From contig ML681971.1 of NCBI GenBank assembly GCA_007922195.1, positions 20,319,856 to 20,383,855 of the forward strand: a stretch of DNA of 64,000 nt, read 5' to 3'. Source of the stretch: Podocnemis expansa (taxonomy: Eukaryota > Chordata > Testudines > Podocnemididae). A program made the translations under genes and the position numbers. The notes beneath the pieces are model-generated. The model saw nothing but the letters and a program-made list of their open reading frames with translations. It searched no databases and had not been told where the DNA came from. Shown here piece by piece: positions 1-12,262 of the stretch (its first letter is position 1; each line of letters begins with the position of its first letter).

Positions 1-1545
1 GGGGCAAGGGCGTTTCTGTATTGGAAAAAATAGATGCACCTCATGTAGCTCCAAAATCCAGGCAAGCTGAAGAGCAAGCCAAGAATGGGAGCCAGCTAAG
101 CAGAAATATTGGCCTACATTTTTCCTTCTCTTTAATGTAAGGCATGCAAGTTTCTATGGCAACTTCTGTTTTCTGTTCTGTAAGGCCTACTGACTCACTT
201 TGTGTAAAAGCTGCATGCTGGAAAAAGAATTGTTTTCTTTCTCTGCTTTGTCAAGTGGCTCCTTTTTTGTGCCCATTGCTCTTGTCTGAGTTTGTCTGAG
301 CAACAAAATGTCTGGTATTTGATGCTGGCACAATTCTTGCCATTTAGACTGACAACAAAAGACTGTCCTCATGTAAAAACACCCTCCTCCTCTTGAAGAA
401 CTGCCATAGGGATGCTTTCCTTTGTCATGTCTTAAAATAGCACATCAGCCTAGTTAAAACACAAGAATGCATTAGGTAGATGCTCCTTGAGATAAAGTAA
501 TGTTGTAGCAAGAAAGTGGTATGATTTCCTTGAGGAAAAACATCTACAGATGAGGCAGTAGCGTCTCAAACCATTGTGACTTACCCAGGTTCTGAAACAC
601 AAGCCACCATGTCTCTAACAAAGACTAAGTTGAAATACGCAGCTATGTATTTGATAGCGTTGACTGGAACGCTGCACACAGTCTCGCCATTGTCTTCTGG
701 GAATTGTATATGTGCACAGTCCTCCATTGGGTCTTGAAAATGCAACCCTATCTGTATCTCACATAGAAGCTAGCTGAGTCTTGCTTTAGACCAGCTCAGA
801 CTTTACCAGGATGACAGCCTTGGGTAGGGGAGTGGAATGTGTGGATGATCCTTTTGGCACATCTTTCAAATCCAGTGAGGAGGATCAGAAGCTTTTAAAA
901 TGAAGAGGTGGTGCTTTGCAAATATTTTGTTAACAGTTCAGAATGATGGGAGTGATTAAAAAAGTAAGGCCTTGCCCAGAGCCTGCATAATCATTGCCTT
1001 AAGGGGATTATGGGTGCTTTTGACATAGACCTGATGGCTAGAAGGAATCAGCACATGTTCAGAACCTTGCGCCAGGCAATGCAAAGTAGATTTGTATCCA
1101 TGTATTTCAGTAGCCATATACTATTTTTAAAAATCCACTTATTTTATCTTGCTTGGAATACTAGTTCACACATTTGATGAGCAGCTACGTGTGTCTAAAA
1201 TTATTTTTCCAAAACATGTCCCTTTCCATTTCTAAAATGGTTTAATGCATGCTTCTTATTTTTGTGGTCTAACGCTAAATATGATCTCTATGGGCCAGAT
1301 CTTCAAAAGATGTAAATCAATCTGGCTTCAAGGATCTGACCCCCCAGTTTTGGATTGTTATTGGGAAAACAGCATAGACACATAGGTGTGGCTTTCCAAA
1401 GGAGCCCTGGGAAGGTGGAAATCCATCTGCCATTGAAATTCTACAAGAAAAGTGTGACAAATTTCCTTAGGTTCCATCGAAAATCTCAGTCTTCTTGTCC
1501 CTAGGAACAGTGTAAAAACTAGTACTACCACAGATTCCTCTAGAG
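1..1545. other. No gene recognised
   Basis: AT-rich sequence without supported exons. Positions about 1290-1345 resemble a fragment of a dispersed repeat ('gggccagatcttcaaaagat'). It could be 3' UTR or intergenic DNA of the upstream neighbour; nothing shows which. Confidence 0.5.
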
Positions 1546-1729
1546 CAGTGGTTTTCAAACTTTTTTTCTCAGGACCCAGTTGAAAAATAATTTTTGCCTG
1601 TGACCCAGTAATTACATCTGGAGCAATGCATTCCAGTCTTTTGGCGGTGGCAGCAGGCATCACTGTGACCCAGTACCTGAGGATCTACAATCCAGTACTG
1701 GGTCCCAATCCTATGTTTGAAAACCACTG
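1546..1729. mobile_element. hAT-like MITE (184 bp)
   Basis: Perfect 8-bp duplication CTCTAGAG at both sides (1538-1545, 1730-1737). Inverted termini are CAGTGGTTTTCAAACTTT and CAGTGGTTTTCAAACATA. The interior repeats 'gacccagta' motifs. Same family as the copy at 44372. Confidence 0.92.
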
Positions 1730-1737
1730 CTCTAGAG

Positions 1738-4280
1738 CGTTCATCCTAATTACAAATACATGGTGTACTTGAAGGGAGTTAGTGTTATAGGCTACTTTCT
1801 TGCTAGCTTTATTAAGCAGGCATCCAGTCAATGGTTAAGCAGAAGTTAGAAGAATAAAATCCAGAACTAGATTCTGCCAATAACTCAGTGACCATGGATG
1901 TTAAGTTAACCTCTGTGGCATTAGTTTCCCAACGTGTACAACAGGACTATATAACCACACCCAAAATTCATGGATGAATGGACCATGTAAGTGTAAAGTA
2001 TTAATTTTTTAAGTGCTGATAGGATGCTCAGTAGTATAGAGAATACAGATGCGTGTATCATCTGTTGTCTGTTTATTTCTAGCATTTATATTGATTGCAG
2101 AAAGGCAGTGTAATGTAGCTGTCATTAAACTGTAGGTTGTAGTTAGCAGGCACTGCATATTAGCTTCTCTGCATTTACTGTTTGTGCCACTATGACTTAG
2201 AAGTGATAGCTAGATACATGGGGATTCAAGCAATCTTGGTCCTACGAGTTTAGTGAATAGGAATATTTTAAAGGACTAGTGTCAGCATTTTATATAGAGA
2301 TCCTCATTAATTATACAGTGTGAGAAGGGGGAGGGGGGCTTATATTGTAGCCAGCACTCTGAGCCACAGTGCAATGTCGCCAGCCAAACATGTATTCTAG
2401 AAAATGGTGCAAGTATGAGTAACATGGAAAAAGCACAGGCTGACTATTCTTGTCCCACATAATAATTTCAGTTCTGTGGTTTTGTGGGGAAACTTAATCT
2501 GAAATCACTCATAAATTGGCCTTCTGGTCGTTGCATTAAGCTGGATTACCCAGTGTAAAGCATTGATTTTTAGATTTTAAAATACTGAATAATTTATGTG
2601 CACAGTGCCTGCCACATTAGATTGTGGCAGTGTCATTTCTAAAATGGGTCCAGATGATGGCTGGCTCAGATACTGGCAACCTTCTAAATCTATTATTTGG
2701 TTAACATTCTCATTAAAAAAAGCATACACATCTTCTCCTAGGCTGTCCTATTTAATGAGTTCCGATTGCACAGTCCTACTGAGAGGTTTGTGGATGAGTC
2801 TGAAGTGGTTAAAACCTTCTCTTGTTGTTCATTTCATTTTAATACAAGCATGCACAGCCATTGGAATGTTTGATTTAAACTAGAATACATATAGCTGGGG
2901 AGCAGTTGTATTTTCATTAATCACTTTTGGGTTAATCATAAATGGAAATAAAATCCTGTATTGGAACTTCTTTCAAATTAATTTTGAGCCATTCCAGCTT
3001 TACTGTAGTCATGAATAAGTGCTGTACAGGACTACTTAAAAATAAACCACCATTTTGAGGAATAATTTGTTTAGGTGGACTGAAGAGCTTTATATACCTT
3101 CGCTTTAAGACCCTCATGTTGGGGCTTTGGTGCTGAGGAAGGAATTCTTCTTAAGGATTTTTTAATACAGTACGTTTTTATAGGCCATTGAAAAAGGGGC
3201 CAGAGTATGCTGTTGTGCCTCTCGTGCTAGATCAGCTTTGCCTAAGACTCATCAAAAGTGAGAAACATCCATTAAATGTTCTTTTGCTGAGTCTTCAATA
3301 TAAATGAATTTGCAAGAAGCAGCAATTTTTCCCCTCCCGTTTTCCCTGGAATAGCTTCTGTATCCCTCAGAGGTCGGAGCCTCCCCAGTGTCTTGGAAAC
3401 ACTGGTCTAAACAAGCCCAAATGCAGCTATTCAGTGACTGTACAATCATCTCACTCAACAACAGTAACTTCCATCCATCAAAACGATTGACCCTATATCT
3501 AGTAGGATGGGGGAGGAGAAAAGGTAATTGTGATAATACAATGCCTGATAGCAAACTGTTCTTTATAGTAGCCTTTACCTAAGCCAGTGCATTATCCTTA
3601 CACAAAAGGCTACTGACACGATGTCAGATGTTGACCTTTATAGCTGAGTTATTGACAATGATTGTCACATGTTGTAAATAGATTGGCTGCTTATAGCTTT
3701 TACTGGTGTGTTAGCTGTTTATCTCCAGCTTTATAAATACACAGGTTTAGGGATCATTTCTGCTCTCCAGTGCAAGACATGTGTTACAGACAATAGTCAC
3801 AGCTCAATAGACGACTCAGGGATTCAAGCTCCTTATGTATAAAAAATACAGCATATCTTCTCCAAATTAAGAGTACTTCCTCCTAAACTATTATTGCCTG
3901 GCTTGGAAAATCAGTTTTGCTTTCCACCATCCCTGTCTAAACATAGGTATTGGCTAGGTGGCACTCAATGGCATTTTCTACTTGATATATCCTCCTAGAG
4001 CGCCTTTGGGTTTTGTTTTGTTTTTTAACTAGCAGCTTTTGTTTTGCTGGGTTTCTAAATCTTTGGATAGCTTGAGTCCTGTCATTTTTAGTAGTTTTCC
4101 CAAAGTCATGGGCTAATATTATTTAGACATTTTAACAAAACACTGAAATCTTGGTTTACAGCCTCAAAGGGAAACTCCTCCACTTTGCTCTGGTAAGCAG
4201 ATTTCTGTTTCTCATTCCAGAAGAAAGTGAAATGCTGTTTACACGATGACAATACCACTGCTGGAGAAGAGCACTGGCAT
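1738..4280. other. No gene recognised
   Basis: AT-rich. The short frames here have no family resemblance and no splice context. I see nothing in it. Confidence 0.5.
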
Positions 4281-6268
4281 TCATAGAATCATAGGGTTAG
4301 GAGGGACCTCATGAGGTCATCTAGTCCAACCCCCTGCCAAAAAAACCCAGGACCACTCTCGCTAAATCATCCCAGCCAGGGTTTTGTCTAACAGAGCCTT
4401 AAATATCTTCAAAGATGAAGATTCCACTGCTTCCCTAGGTAGCCCATTCCAATGCTTCACTACCTTCCTAGTAAGAAAGCTTTTCCTAACATCCAACCTC
4501 AACTTCCCCAGCTGCAACTTGAAACCATTGCTCCTTGTTCTGTCCTCTGTAACTACTGAGAACATCCGAGCGCTATCCTTCTTGCAGCATTCCTTCAAGT
4601 AGTTGAAGGTTGCTATCAAATCCCCTTTCAGTCTTCTCTTCTGCAGGCTAAATAAGCCTAGTTCCGTCAGTCTCTCCTCATAAGTCTTGTGCTCTAGCCC
4701 CTTGGTCATTTTTGTTGCCCTCCGCTAGACTCCTTCTAATTTGTCCACTTCCTTTTTGTAGTGGGGAGCCCAAAACTGGACACCGTATTCCAGATGCGGC
4801 CTCACCAGCACCGAATAGACGGGAACGATCACATCCCTCAGTCTGCTGGCAACGCTTCTGCTGGTGCAGCCCAGTATGCCACTGGCCTTTTTGACAACAA
4901 AAGCACATTGTTGACACATATCCAGCTTCCCATCCACCATGACCCCCAGGTCCTTTTCTATAGTGCTGCTACATAGCTAATCACTCCCCAGCAGTAGCAG
5001 TGCGTGGGGTTTTTCTGTCCCAAGTGCAGGACTTTGCACTTGTCCTCATTGAACCTCATGAGATTTCTATTGGCCAACTGCTCCAATTTGTCTAGGTTTC
5101 CCTGAATCCTGTCCCTGCCCTCCAGCGTGTCTACTGTTCCCCCCAGCTTGGTGTCATCCACAAACTTACCGAGTGTACAATCTATCCCATCATCCAGATC
5201 ATTAATGAAAATGTTGAACAGAACTGGCCCCAGGACCAACCCTTGGGGCACATCACTCATTACTGGTTGCCAACTAGACATGGAGCCATTGACTCCTACT
5301 CACTAAAACTGTTGATCTAGCCAGTTTTCTATCCACCTTACAGCAGGGGCATTGCTGGTACCAGGCACACGGAGCCTGTGCCCCGAATCCCGGCGCCAGT
5401 ACCCCAGCTCCTGCAGGGCCCCGCCTCTCCCAGTCTCCGGCCCGATTGGGCTGGAGATCCAGGGCCCAGCCGCCCGCGGCACTGATGGCCGCTCCGTCCC
5501 CGGCCGGGGATCCGGTGCCCAGCTGCCCTTAGCCTTGGCTGCCACTCCCAGCCTCTTCTCCGGCCAGGGATCTGGAGCACAGCCACGGTGGCAGCTCCCA
5601 GCCCCATCCCTGCCCAGGGAACTGGCACCCAGCTGCCTGCAGTAGCAGCTGCCGCTCCCAGCCCCATCTCTGGCCGGGGATCTGGGGCCCAGCCGCCCAC
5701 AGCTGTAGCGGCCACTCCCGGCCCTATCCCTGGCCGGGGGCATGGCCTGCGGCCAGGGGCCGGGGCCTGGGATAGTGCCCCGGGTCCTTCCCTGGGGCAG
5801 CGATGTTCCTGCCTTACAGCCCACACATCCAACACATACTTCCTTAATTTGCTGATGAGAATGCTGTGGGAAACTGTATCAAAAGCCTTGCTAAGGTCGA
5901 GGTATATCACGTCAGTGGCTCTTCCTGCATCCACAAATCCAGTCATCTCATCACAGAAGGCAGTCAGGTTGGTCAGGCACGATTTACCCTTGGTGAATCC
6001 ATGCTGACTGTTCCTGATCACTCTATTTTCCTCCAAGTGTTTCAGGATGGATTCTTTGAGAACCTGCTCCATGATTTTTCCAGGGATTGAGGTGAGGCTG
6101 ACAGGTCTGTAATTCCCTGGATCGTCCTTTTTCCTTTTCTTGAAGATAGGCACTATATTTGCTTTTTTCCAGTCCTCTGACACCTCCACCATTCACCACG
6201 GGTTTTCAAAGATAATGGCCAGCAGTACTGCTATCTCGTTGGCCAACTCCCTCAGCACCCTTGGATGC
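4281..6268 (-). pseudogene. CR1 LINE fragment with reverse transcriptase remains, split by a hAT element
   Basis: A 5'-truncated CR1 retrotransposon on the - strand. The left end carries the CR1 3' terminus (cagaatcatag-type, with 'gacctcatgaggtcatctag'). Reading leftwards, decayed ORF2 pieces are visible. 5820-6192 holds the RT fingers/palm with [17 protein letters not shown] and [10 protein letters not shown]. 4958-5281 holds [12 protein letters not shown] and the catalytic FVDD motif. 4362-4709 holds the C-terminal [13 protein letters not shown] region. Stops and frame changes make it inactive. A 468-bp hAT-like element interrupts it at 5344-5811. CR1 of this type is abundant in turtles, crocodilians and birds. 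Confidence 0.93.
5344..5811. mobile_element. GC-rich hAT-like element inside CR1
   Basis: Delimited by a perfect 8-bp duplication CCTTACAG (5336-5343 and 5812-5819) and inverted termini CAGGGGCATTGCTGG / CAGGAACATCGCTG. The CR1 sequence resumes exactly after the second duplication. The interior is very GC-rich and holds about four tandem units of 50-60 bp (a 'ccagggatctgg' step ending at 5570, 5620, 5680 and 5740). It is inverted relative to the copy at 12323. There is no transposase, so it is a non-autonomous element. Open frames across it are not genes. Confidence 0.9.
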
Positions 6269-7814
6269 TATTTATACTATAGCAAAAGATGACTATCATG
6301 TGACTGTTGCACCATTTAAATTTAGTTCCACATATCTTCAGACATAACACTGCTTAAAAACTGTGAGGCATTTTCTAATTACCAATCTGCATTTATAATG
6401 TTTGGCTTTTTAAAAAATTCTTTTACAAAACAATTGACATTTTTTTCCCCTGCTGGGTCAGGTGATAAATGTGTTTCTTTGCATGCTATTACTACACGAT
6501 TGTAATTGTTTTAGCAAAACACAGAATGGATTTGAAGTCTGATTCACCAAGTATCTATTAATCACAAAACTCCTCTCTCCTTAAAACCCACCTACAGACA
6601 TTTCTCTTTATGAAACAAACCAAGGTGAAAATACATGTACTGAAGTTATCAGTTTGTAGTAGAGTCTGGGTCCATCTAGTGGTGGTAATAAAGAATATAA
6701 ACACTAGTAGAATACAAACATTGCATACCTCATGGAGTTCACTAAATATCCCTGATAGCCACTATGCTCATGAATGAACATTCACTGAAAAATTATAAGT
6801 GATAAAAACACCCTATCACCTGTTGATGAACATTTTCACACCTGACCTCAGAGACTTCAGTCTCAAAGGAGACCTGCTCTATACCTTCAAAAGATGAGCT
6901 TGGGAACTTAAATACAAACTTCACTAGACAGTAAAAATCAGTTGAACAGCTACATAGGATTTCTGACTTATTACAAAAATATATAATCTGCTAACACCTG
7001 CCCCCAGCTTTTTACCCCTTTTTATTGACCAGTGTTAACTGGCCATTTCACCTTGAATGTTCCCTTGAAATGTGTGTTAACTACTTATGCCAAACACACT
7101 GATCCACCTTGTATTTAGCTTTGACACTGAGTACATTTCCTAGACCTGAAGAAAAGTTCTGTGTACTGTAAACTTGAAAGCGTCTGTCTCTCCAATAGAA
7201 GTTGGTCCCATAAAAGATGTTGCATCTCACACCTTGTCTCTGTGATAAAGAATTCTTTGATAGTTGTCTTGCTTGGGAAGGAAAGGAAGGAAGAGGTAGC
7301 ATGTGTTTGGGTGACTGTTTAGAGAGAGAGTGTGAGAGATTTATAGTAAGGGAACCACCAAGAATGTTGAGTGGTTCCCCTTTTTGTGTGTGTAGACATC
7401 TAAATTCATAAATAATCAAGGAACATCAGACCAACCAGATTGCACAGCCGTAACCTACTTTTCACTGTATGTTTTAATAGCAGTGTTATTTTCTTGTGTC
7501 GGCCTCTGTCTTACGTACCTCATCAACAGAAGTGAATTAAATTATAAATGCCTATAAAGATATGTCTACAGCACTTGAAAACCAGTGGCTGGCCCAAGTC
7601 AGCTGATTCCGGCTCATGGCCTATCACACTATCACATAGCTGTGCAGATATTCAGGCTCGGGGTCTAGGATCTCACATAGAGGGTCCCAAAGCCCAGGCT
7701 CCATCCCTAGCCCAAATATCTGTCTACACTACAATTTCTAGCCCTGCAGTCCATGTCCTGTGACCAAGTCAGCTGACCTTGGCCACGTGCAGTTTTGGCA
7801 TGGATCTTTCATTT

Positions 7815-8114
7815 CAGTGTGTCTCAATCTTTCCAGGCTACTGTACCCCTTTCAGGAATCTGAAGCCCAAGTTATGTCACCTGCAGCTGAGGCATGTAAC
7901 TTTTTCAAGGCACCCTGTGCTATGGGAATCAAAGCAACTTCTCTGCTCCACCCTCAAATGTCCACCCTGCACTTGGGATGCCCAACACCATCCCATGGAC
8001 TCCTCCGGGCGACATGACCCATAGGTTGTGAAACATTTGTGTAGATGAGCTGATGCACCCCTGGAATACCCATGTTCCCCCATGGGTATGTGTTCCCCAG
8101 GTTGAAAGCAACTG
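7815..8114. mobile_element. Diverged hAT-like element (about 300 bp)
   Basis: The left end reads cagtgtgtctcaatctttcc followed by 'aggctactgtacccc', and the right end 'ccccaggttgaaagcaactg'. These match a common turtle repeat with CAGTG...CACTG-type ends. No convincing target duplication remains, so the class is assigned by the terminal pattern only. Confidence 0.6.
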
Positions 8115-8394
8115 CTCTATGGGAAATAGATATCAAAAAATCAACAAGCAAAGCTGCTGAGGTTTTTTTTCCCCTCCTGCACTGAATTTTTAAGCTAAAT
8201 AAACATGATAATGACTAGCATTTTTGGTATCTGATAGTGATTGAGATAACAACTTCATGCAGATGTACAGTAATCCCTTGAAAGTACAGACTGGGCAGAT
8301 GCAAGAGGAGATGACTGATCCTGGTTTGGTACTTAGAAACCCAAACATTTTGGCATGCATCCCGATCTTTGTGAGGTACTTATGTGGCCCCATT

Positions 8395-8595
8395 ATCATA
8401 ATACCTGAGCTTCTCCTGTGATGCAGGGGCAGTGCTATGCTCCCCATTTTACAGGTGGGAAACTGAAGCACAGGGGAACAAAGTGACTTGCCCAAGATCA
8501 CACAGATTGTAGCAGAGCAAGGGATAGACCTGAGTCCCTCATGGTCTAGGCTAGTACTCAAACTACTGGACCAACCATTCTTCCTTCTTGACCAC
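8395..8595 (+). repeat. MIR-type SINE
   Basis: Contains the MIR 3' half: 'ccccattttacaggtgggaaactgaagcac' core broken into pieces, then 'gacttgcccaagatcacacag' and the 'tggaccaacc'-type end. Ancient CORE-SINE, no function inferred. Confidence 0.75.
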
Positions 8596-9338
8596 ATGAT
8601 TCCCTTCTTCAGGCTTCTAACATGTCAGCAAAGTGAATTTTGAATTCTGATAGGCCACCTAAATAGAGATGTGGATTAAGTGAGCTAAAAAGAGGCATGA
8701 ATCTAAGGAGGGCATGTTACCTGCAGAGGCCTCCATAGCATAGTCTCAGTTTTGTACCTTTCATGGTGTTTTAATGCTGCCAGGAAATAGAAGTTATACA
8801 GTAGAATTCACTTATCCAAGTTATCAGAACAAGTGCAGTCTTCCAATGTGCATCACTCACCTGCCTGCCTAATAAATCCACTCTCAAAAGAAAAAAAAGT
8901 TAATTACCAATCTGTTGCATCAAATGCTTATCTAGTCTCTCAGGAACTCTTTAAATATTTTCTCACTTTATTCAGGAAGGGTTGCAGAAATTTATCAGAA
9001 CTCACACTTCTGGCTTTTGCACTAGGGAAACCAGACACATTATCTGTTCAATCTGTTCCTTTGTCTCTAAATTTTAGCTGATCAGGCACGCTGTGTTGGC
9101 TTTGATGTGTACAAAGTGCTCTTCTGCTTTACCAGAATGATTGTATTTGGCTTGGATTTGAACACAATTCTGAGGTGACGCAAAGGAAGGTGGAGATGAG
9201 TTGTCTCCACTTTTTTCTAAAAGAAGTGCTGGCATTTTTTGGCAAACTGCCTTATCATTTAAAACCAGAGTCACTGGAAGGGGCAAGTACATGTAACACA
9301 TTGGTGTAACTGGAAGTAAGAAAGGAAAAACATCTTTA

Positions 9339-9470
9339 TAAAGTATAACAAACAAGGCATCCTGTGGCACTTAAAAGACTAACAAATTTATTTATTGCAT
9401 TAAGTGCCACCAGGCTCCTTGTTTCTTTTACTGAAGAAGGCTAACACGGCTGCCCCTTTGGAACTTTGTA
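9339..9470. repeat. Dispersed foldback-type sauropsid repeat
   Basis: Carries 'cctgtggcacttaaaag', 'actaacaaatttatttattg' and 'ctaacacggctgcccctttg'. The same words recur in the copies near 12.1, 14.1, 21.9, 26.3, 31.5, 41.3, 56.4, 57.5 and 62.6-63.0 kb. Class uncertain; possibly the end of a Penelope-like retroelement. Confidence 0.75.
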
Positions 9471-9994
9471 AAGTATGTTTATAAAGTATTTGCTGCTGCT
9501 GCTTGTTGGAAGAGCCTACTTTGAAAGCTAAGCATGAGTTTCCAATGGAGAGAGAAGGTGTAAGAGTTCTGTTGGGAGAATATTTAGATTTCTTTTTGTA
9601 TTTATTTTATGCAGGAAAATTTCAGCTATCTATTTCAGCTATCTATTTTATTCATTTCAGCTATCTATTTTATTACAGATAGCAGGCATTGGTTTATATT
9701 TGACTGTGTACAGGATTAAGTTTTCCAGTGGGTATCAATCCTTTAGGTTCTTAAACTGTGGGACGTGGGATGCTCAGAGCTATCCCAGGTGGTCCATGAA
9801 GTTCCTCTTGTCTCACTGGCATATATAAAACGTTCCAGAAACACTTCTAGCCCCAGTTACTCTAACAAGAGAAGGTCTTTGCCTCTCTGGAACAACGTGT
9901 GGCTTCTGTTGACTTCAGTGCACTTTGGAGTGGGCCTTTCAAGGTCAGGCTTGTGAGGTATTCATTGCATGAGTGAGGCTTGCACAGTCTAGAC

Positions 9995-10571
9995 CAGGGG
10001 TGACCAAACTTATGGGAGTAAAGAGCCACACAAGTTGATCATTAAAACTTCGAGAGCCACACTAAGGCATATAGCCATATTTTACCTACTCCAAAATTAC
10101 TAGAGTTTAAAATTCATTACACACTTGAATTTTATTGTAAAAAGAGGGCACATATTGATCCTACTAATGTCAGATTCTAATAATTACTTAAGGTTACCAT
10201 GAAAACTAGGCCTACTTTTACATTAAAAACTTAGCTTCTCCCTGCCCTCTCTGACCATGCCACCATCTTTCCCTGCCATACTGACCTCCCCCTTACCCCC
10301 AGGCCTTGACACTAGCTCCCCACCTCCCCAGGGCCCCCTTATCTAGCCAGTCTGGTGGCTAGGCACAGGCTGAGGCTCGCTCCCCTTGCTTTAAGCCCTG
10401 CCAGGGCTGAGCATCCAATATGGCCACTCCAGTGGCTTGGTAAGGGCTGAGGCTCCCCTCGAGCATGCTCAGGGTGGGAGATTTAAAACTCCTAGGCTGG
10501 GGCTGCTTTCCTCTGGCTTTCTTCTGTGAGCCACACTTTTTCATTCAAGAGCCGCAGTTTGTCCACACCTG
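9995..10571. mobile_element. hAT-like element (577 bp)
   Basis: Flanked by GTCTAGAC (9987-9994) and GTCTAAAC (10572-10579), 7 of 8 matching. Inverted termini CAGGGGTGACCAAACTTA and CAGGTGTGGACAAACTGC. Internal 'gagccacac' copies lie near both ends. No transposase frame. Confidence 0.88.
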
Positions 10572-10963
10572 GTCTAAACCTAAAAAACAGCACTAAGTGT
10601 AAGGTATTGAGAAGACAGTTGATAGTTCTGAAAATCACAGTGATGTTTTGGTTCAGTTTTGCTGAACCAGTATCTCTGGTGTGTGTACAAGATAGCTGTT
10701 CTGATGCATCTTGTAAGAACATTATTAATGATGCAAGGGGAATCTAGCCATTTCCAGAAACAGAATAGGCACAATCATGTTCCTAGTGTAATGCAGTGGT
10801 AAAAAGGGCTGATGCAGTCCTTGGATAGATAAACAGGGATAGTGAGGAGGGGACAGGGAGAGACTTTTCCTTTTCATCTAGGCTCAGACTAGATCTATAC
10901 TACAGTCAGATGGGACCATCATGATTATCTCATCTCAGTCATCTGACCTCCTGTACAACTCAG

Positions 10964-11736
10964 CAGAGATGTCCCTAGAGGGGCGCCTAGGGGTGCAGGG
11001 CACAGGGCGAATCGCCCTCTGCGGGGCCCCCTTCACCCTCCTGCACTGGGGATGGGGCCAGCCAGTCCAGGGGAGGAACAGACCCCCTGCACTGCCCCCC
11101 CCATGCCGAGGACCAGGTGAGCGGGCAAAAGGGTGGTCCGCCACTGCAGTGCTGCTGGTCTGCCCCCTCCCCCGTCACACGTGCTGCTCTGGGCTCCAGG
11201 GGCGTCGCCGGCTGGGGGAGGGACCTGGGGCATGGGCCCAGGCCCCGCCTCACAGGCCCCGCCCCCTGTCCAGGGACAGGGCCTGGCGCTGCTGCGGGAG
11301 GTTAGGCCCAGCATCCCCGGCTGGGGATGGGGCCGCTGCAGCCGCAGGCATCTGGGCCCCGGATCTCCGGCCCGATTGGGCTGGAGATCTGGGGCACTGG
11401 CGCTGGAGTTCGGGGCACGTGCCCCGGTGTGCCCAGTGCCAGCAACACCTCTGCTGGGCACCCTGCCAGAGCAGCAGGGAGGAGGCAGGGAGACAGCGAT
11501 ACTGGCTCCGTGCTGCCTCCCGCCCCCTCCCTGCTACTCTGGCACGGAGCCCAGAGCAGTGAGCATGGTGGGGGGGGGGGTAGCGGACCGGCAGCGGCAC
11601 TGCAGCAGTGGACCAGCCTTTTGCCTGCTTGCCTGGTTCCCAGCATGGGAGGGCAGCAGGGCAGCCACGTGGGGCCCCTAAAAGCACGGGGCCTAAGGCA
11701 GCTGCCCCTTCTGCCCCCCCCTTAAGGAGGGCCCTG
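10964..11736. mobile_element. GC-rich hAT-like element carrying a nested hAT
   Basis: Bounded by the perfect duplication CAACTCAG (10956-10963 and 11737-11744). Termini CAGAGATGTCCCTAGAGG and CAGGGCCCTCCTTAAGGG are imperfect inverted repeats. A second element (11197-11453) lies inside with its own duplication. Parts of the interior ('gggcgaatcgccct', 'ctgctctgggctcc') reappear in diverged form at 36228-36742. Long open frames on both strands are effects of GC content. Confidence 0.85.
11197..11453. mobile_element. hAT-like element nested in another hAT
   Basis: Flanked by CTGGGCTC (11189-11196) and CTGGGCAC (11454-11461), 7 of 8 matching. Begins caggggcgtcgccggctggg and ends gtgccagcaacacctctg. 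Related to the elements at 5344, 12323 and 45013: it shares the 'ctgggccccggatc' unit and the 'ggcccgattgggctggagat' box. Confidence 0.78.
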
Positions 11737-12042
11737 CAACTCAGGCCACAGATCCTCACCCACCCACTCCTGTAATGAACCCCTGACCCATGACTGAGAT
11801 ACTGAAATCCTCAAATAATGATTTAAAGACTTCACGGTACAAAGAATCCACAGCAAGAGACTATGTCCCATGCTAAGGAGGATGGCACTGGTGAGACTGA
11901 TACAGGGGTGTTAAGGATACTTCTGGTATCCCCATTTTTAAAATGCTGAAAAACTGGAGAGTGCAAAAGTCCCACAAAAATTATTTGAAGGCTGGGAGAA
12001 GCCTCTTACTGTGAGAGACCTAGAGCTCAATCTGTTGAACAA

Positions 12043-12262
12043 GCAACAAACTAACAAATTTATTTATCACATTAGCTTTCGTGGGAGAAATCCCAGTTTG
12101 TCAGATGCTTGAAGATGGGGGAAATTAAAGTAAATAAGTGATGAAGTGGGATTTTTCCCCCATGAAAGCTCATGGGATAAATCTGTTAGTCTTTTAAAGT
12201 GCCATCAGACTCCTTATTTGTTTACCTGGACTAGACTAACATGGCTGCCCCTTTCAATCTGC
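12043..12262. repeat. Dispersed foldback-type repeat, both arms present
   Basis: Left arm 'acaaactaacaaatttattt...gctttcgtgggagaa', right arm 'cccccatgaaagctcatggg...ctgttagtctttta'. The arms are reverse complements of each other apart from divergence. It ends 'ctaacatggctgcccctttc', where CR1 sequence begins. Confidence 0.75.

Noticed and set aside
5338..6192. 284-codon minus-strand frame with reverse transcriptase motifs as a gene
   Set aside because: Only the first part is CR1 RT. The frame then runs into the inserted GC-rich hAT element, so the Arg/Gly/Pro-rich tail is translated insertion sequence.
10921..11759. Overlapping GC-rich frames of 110-213 codons on both strands
   Set aside because: They lie wholly within or across nested hAT elements, are low-complexity and have no recognisable domain.
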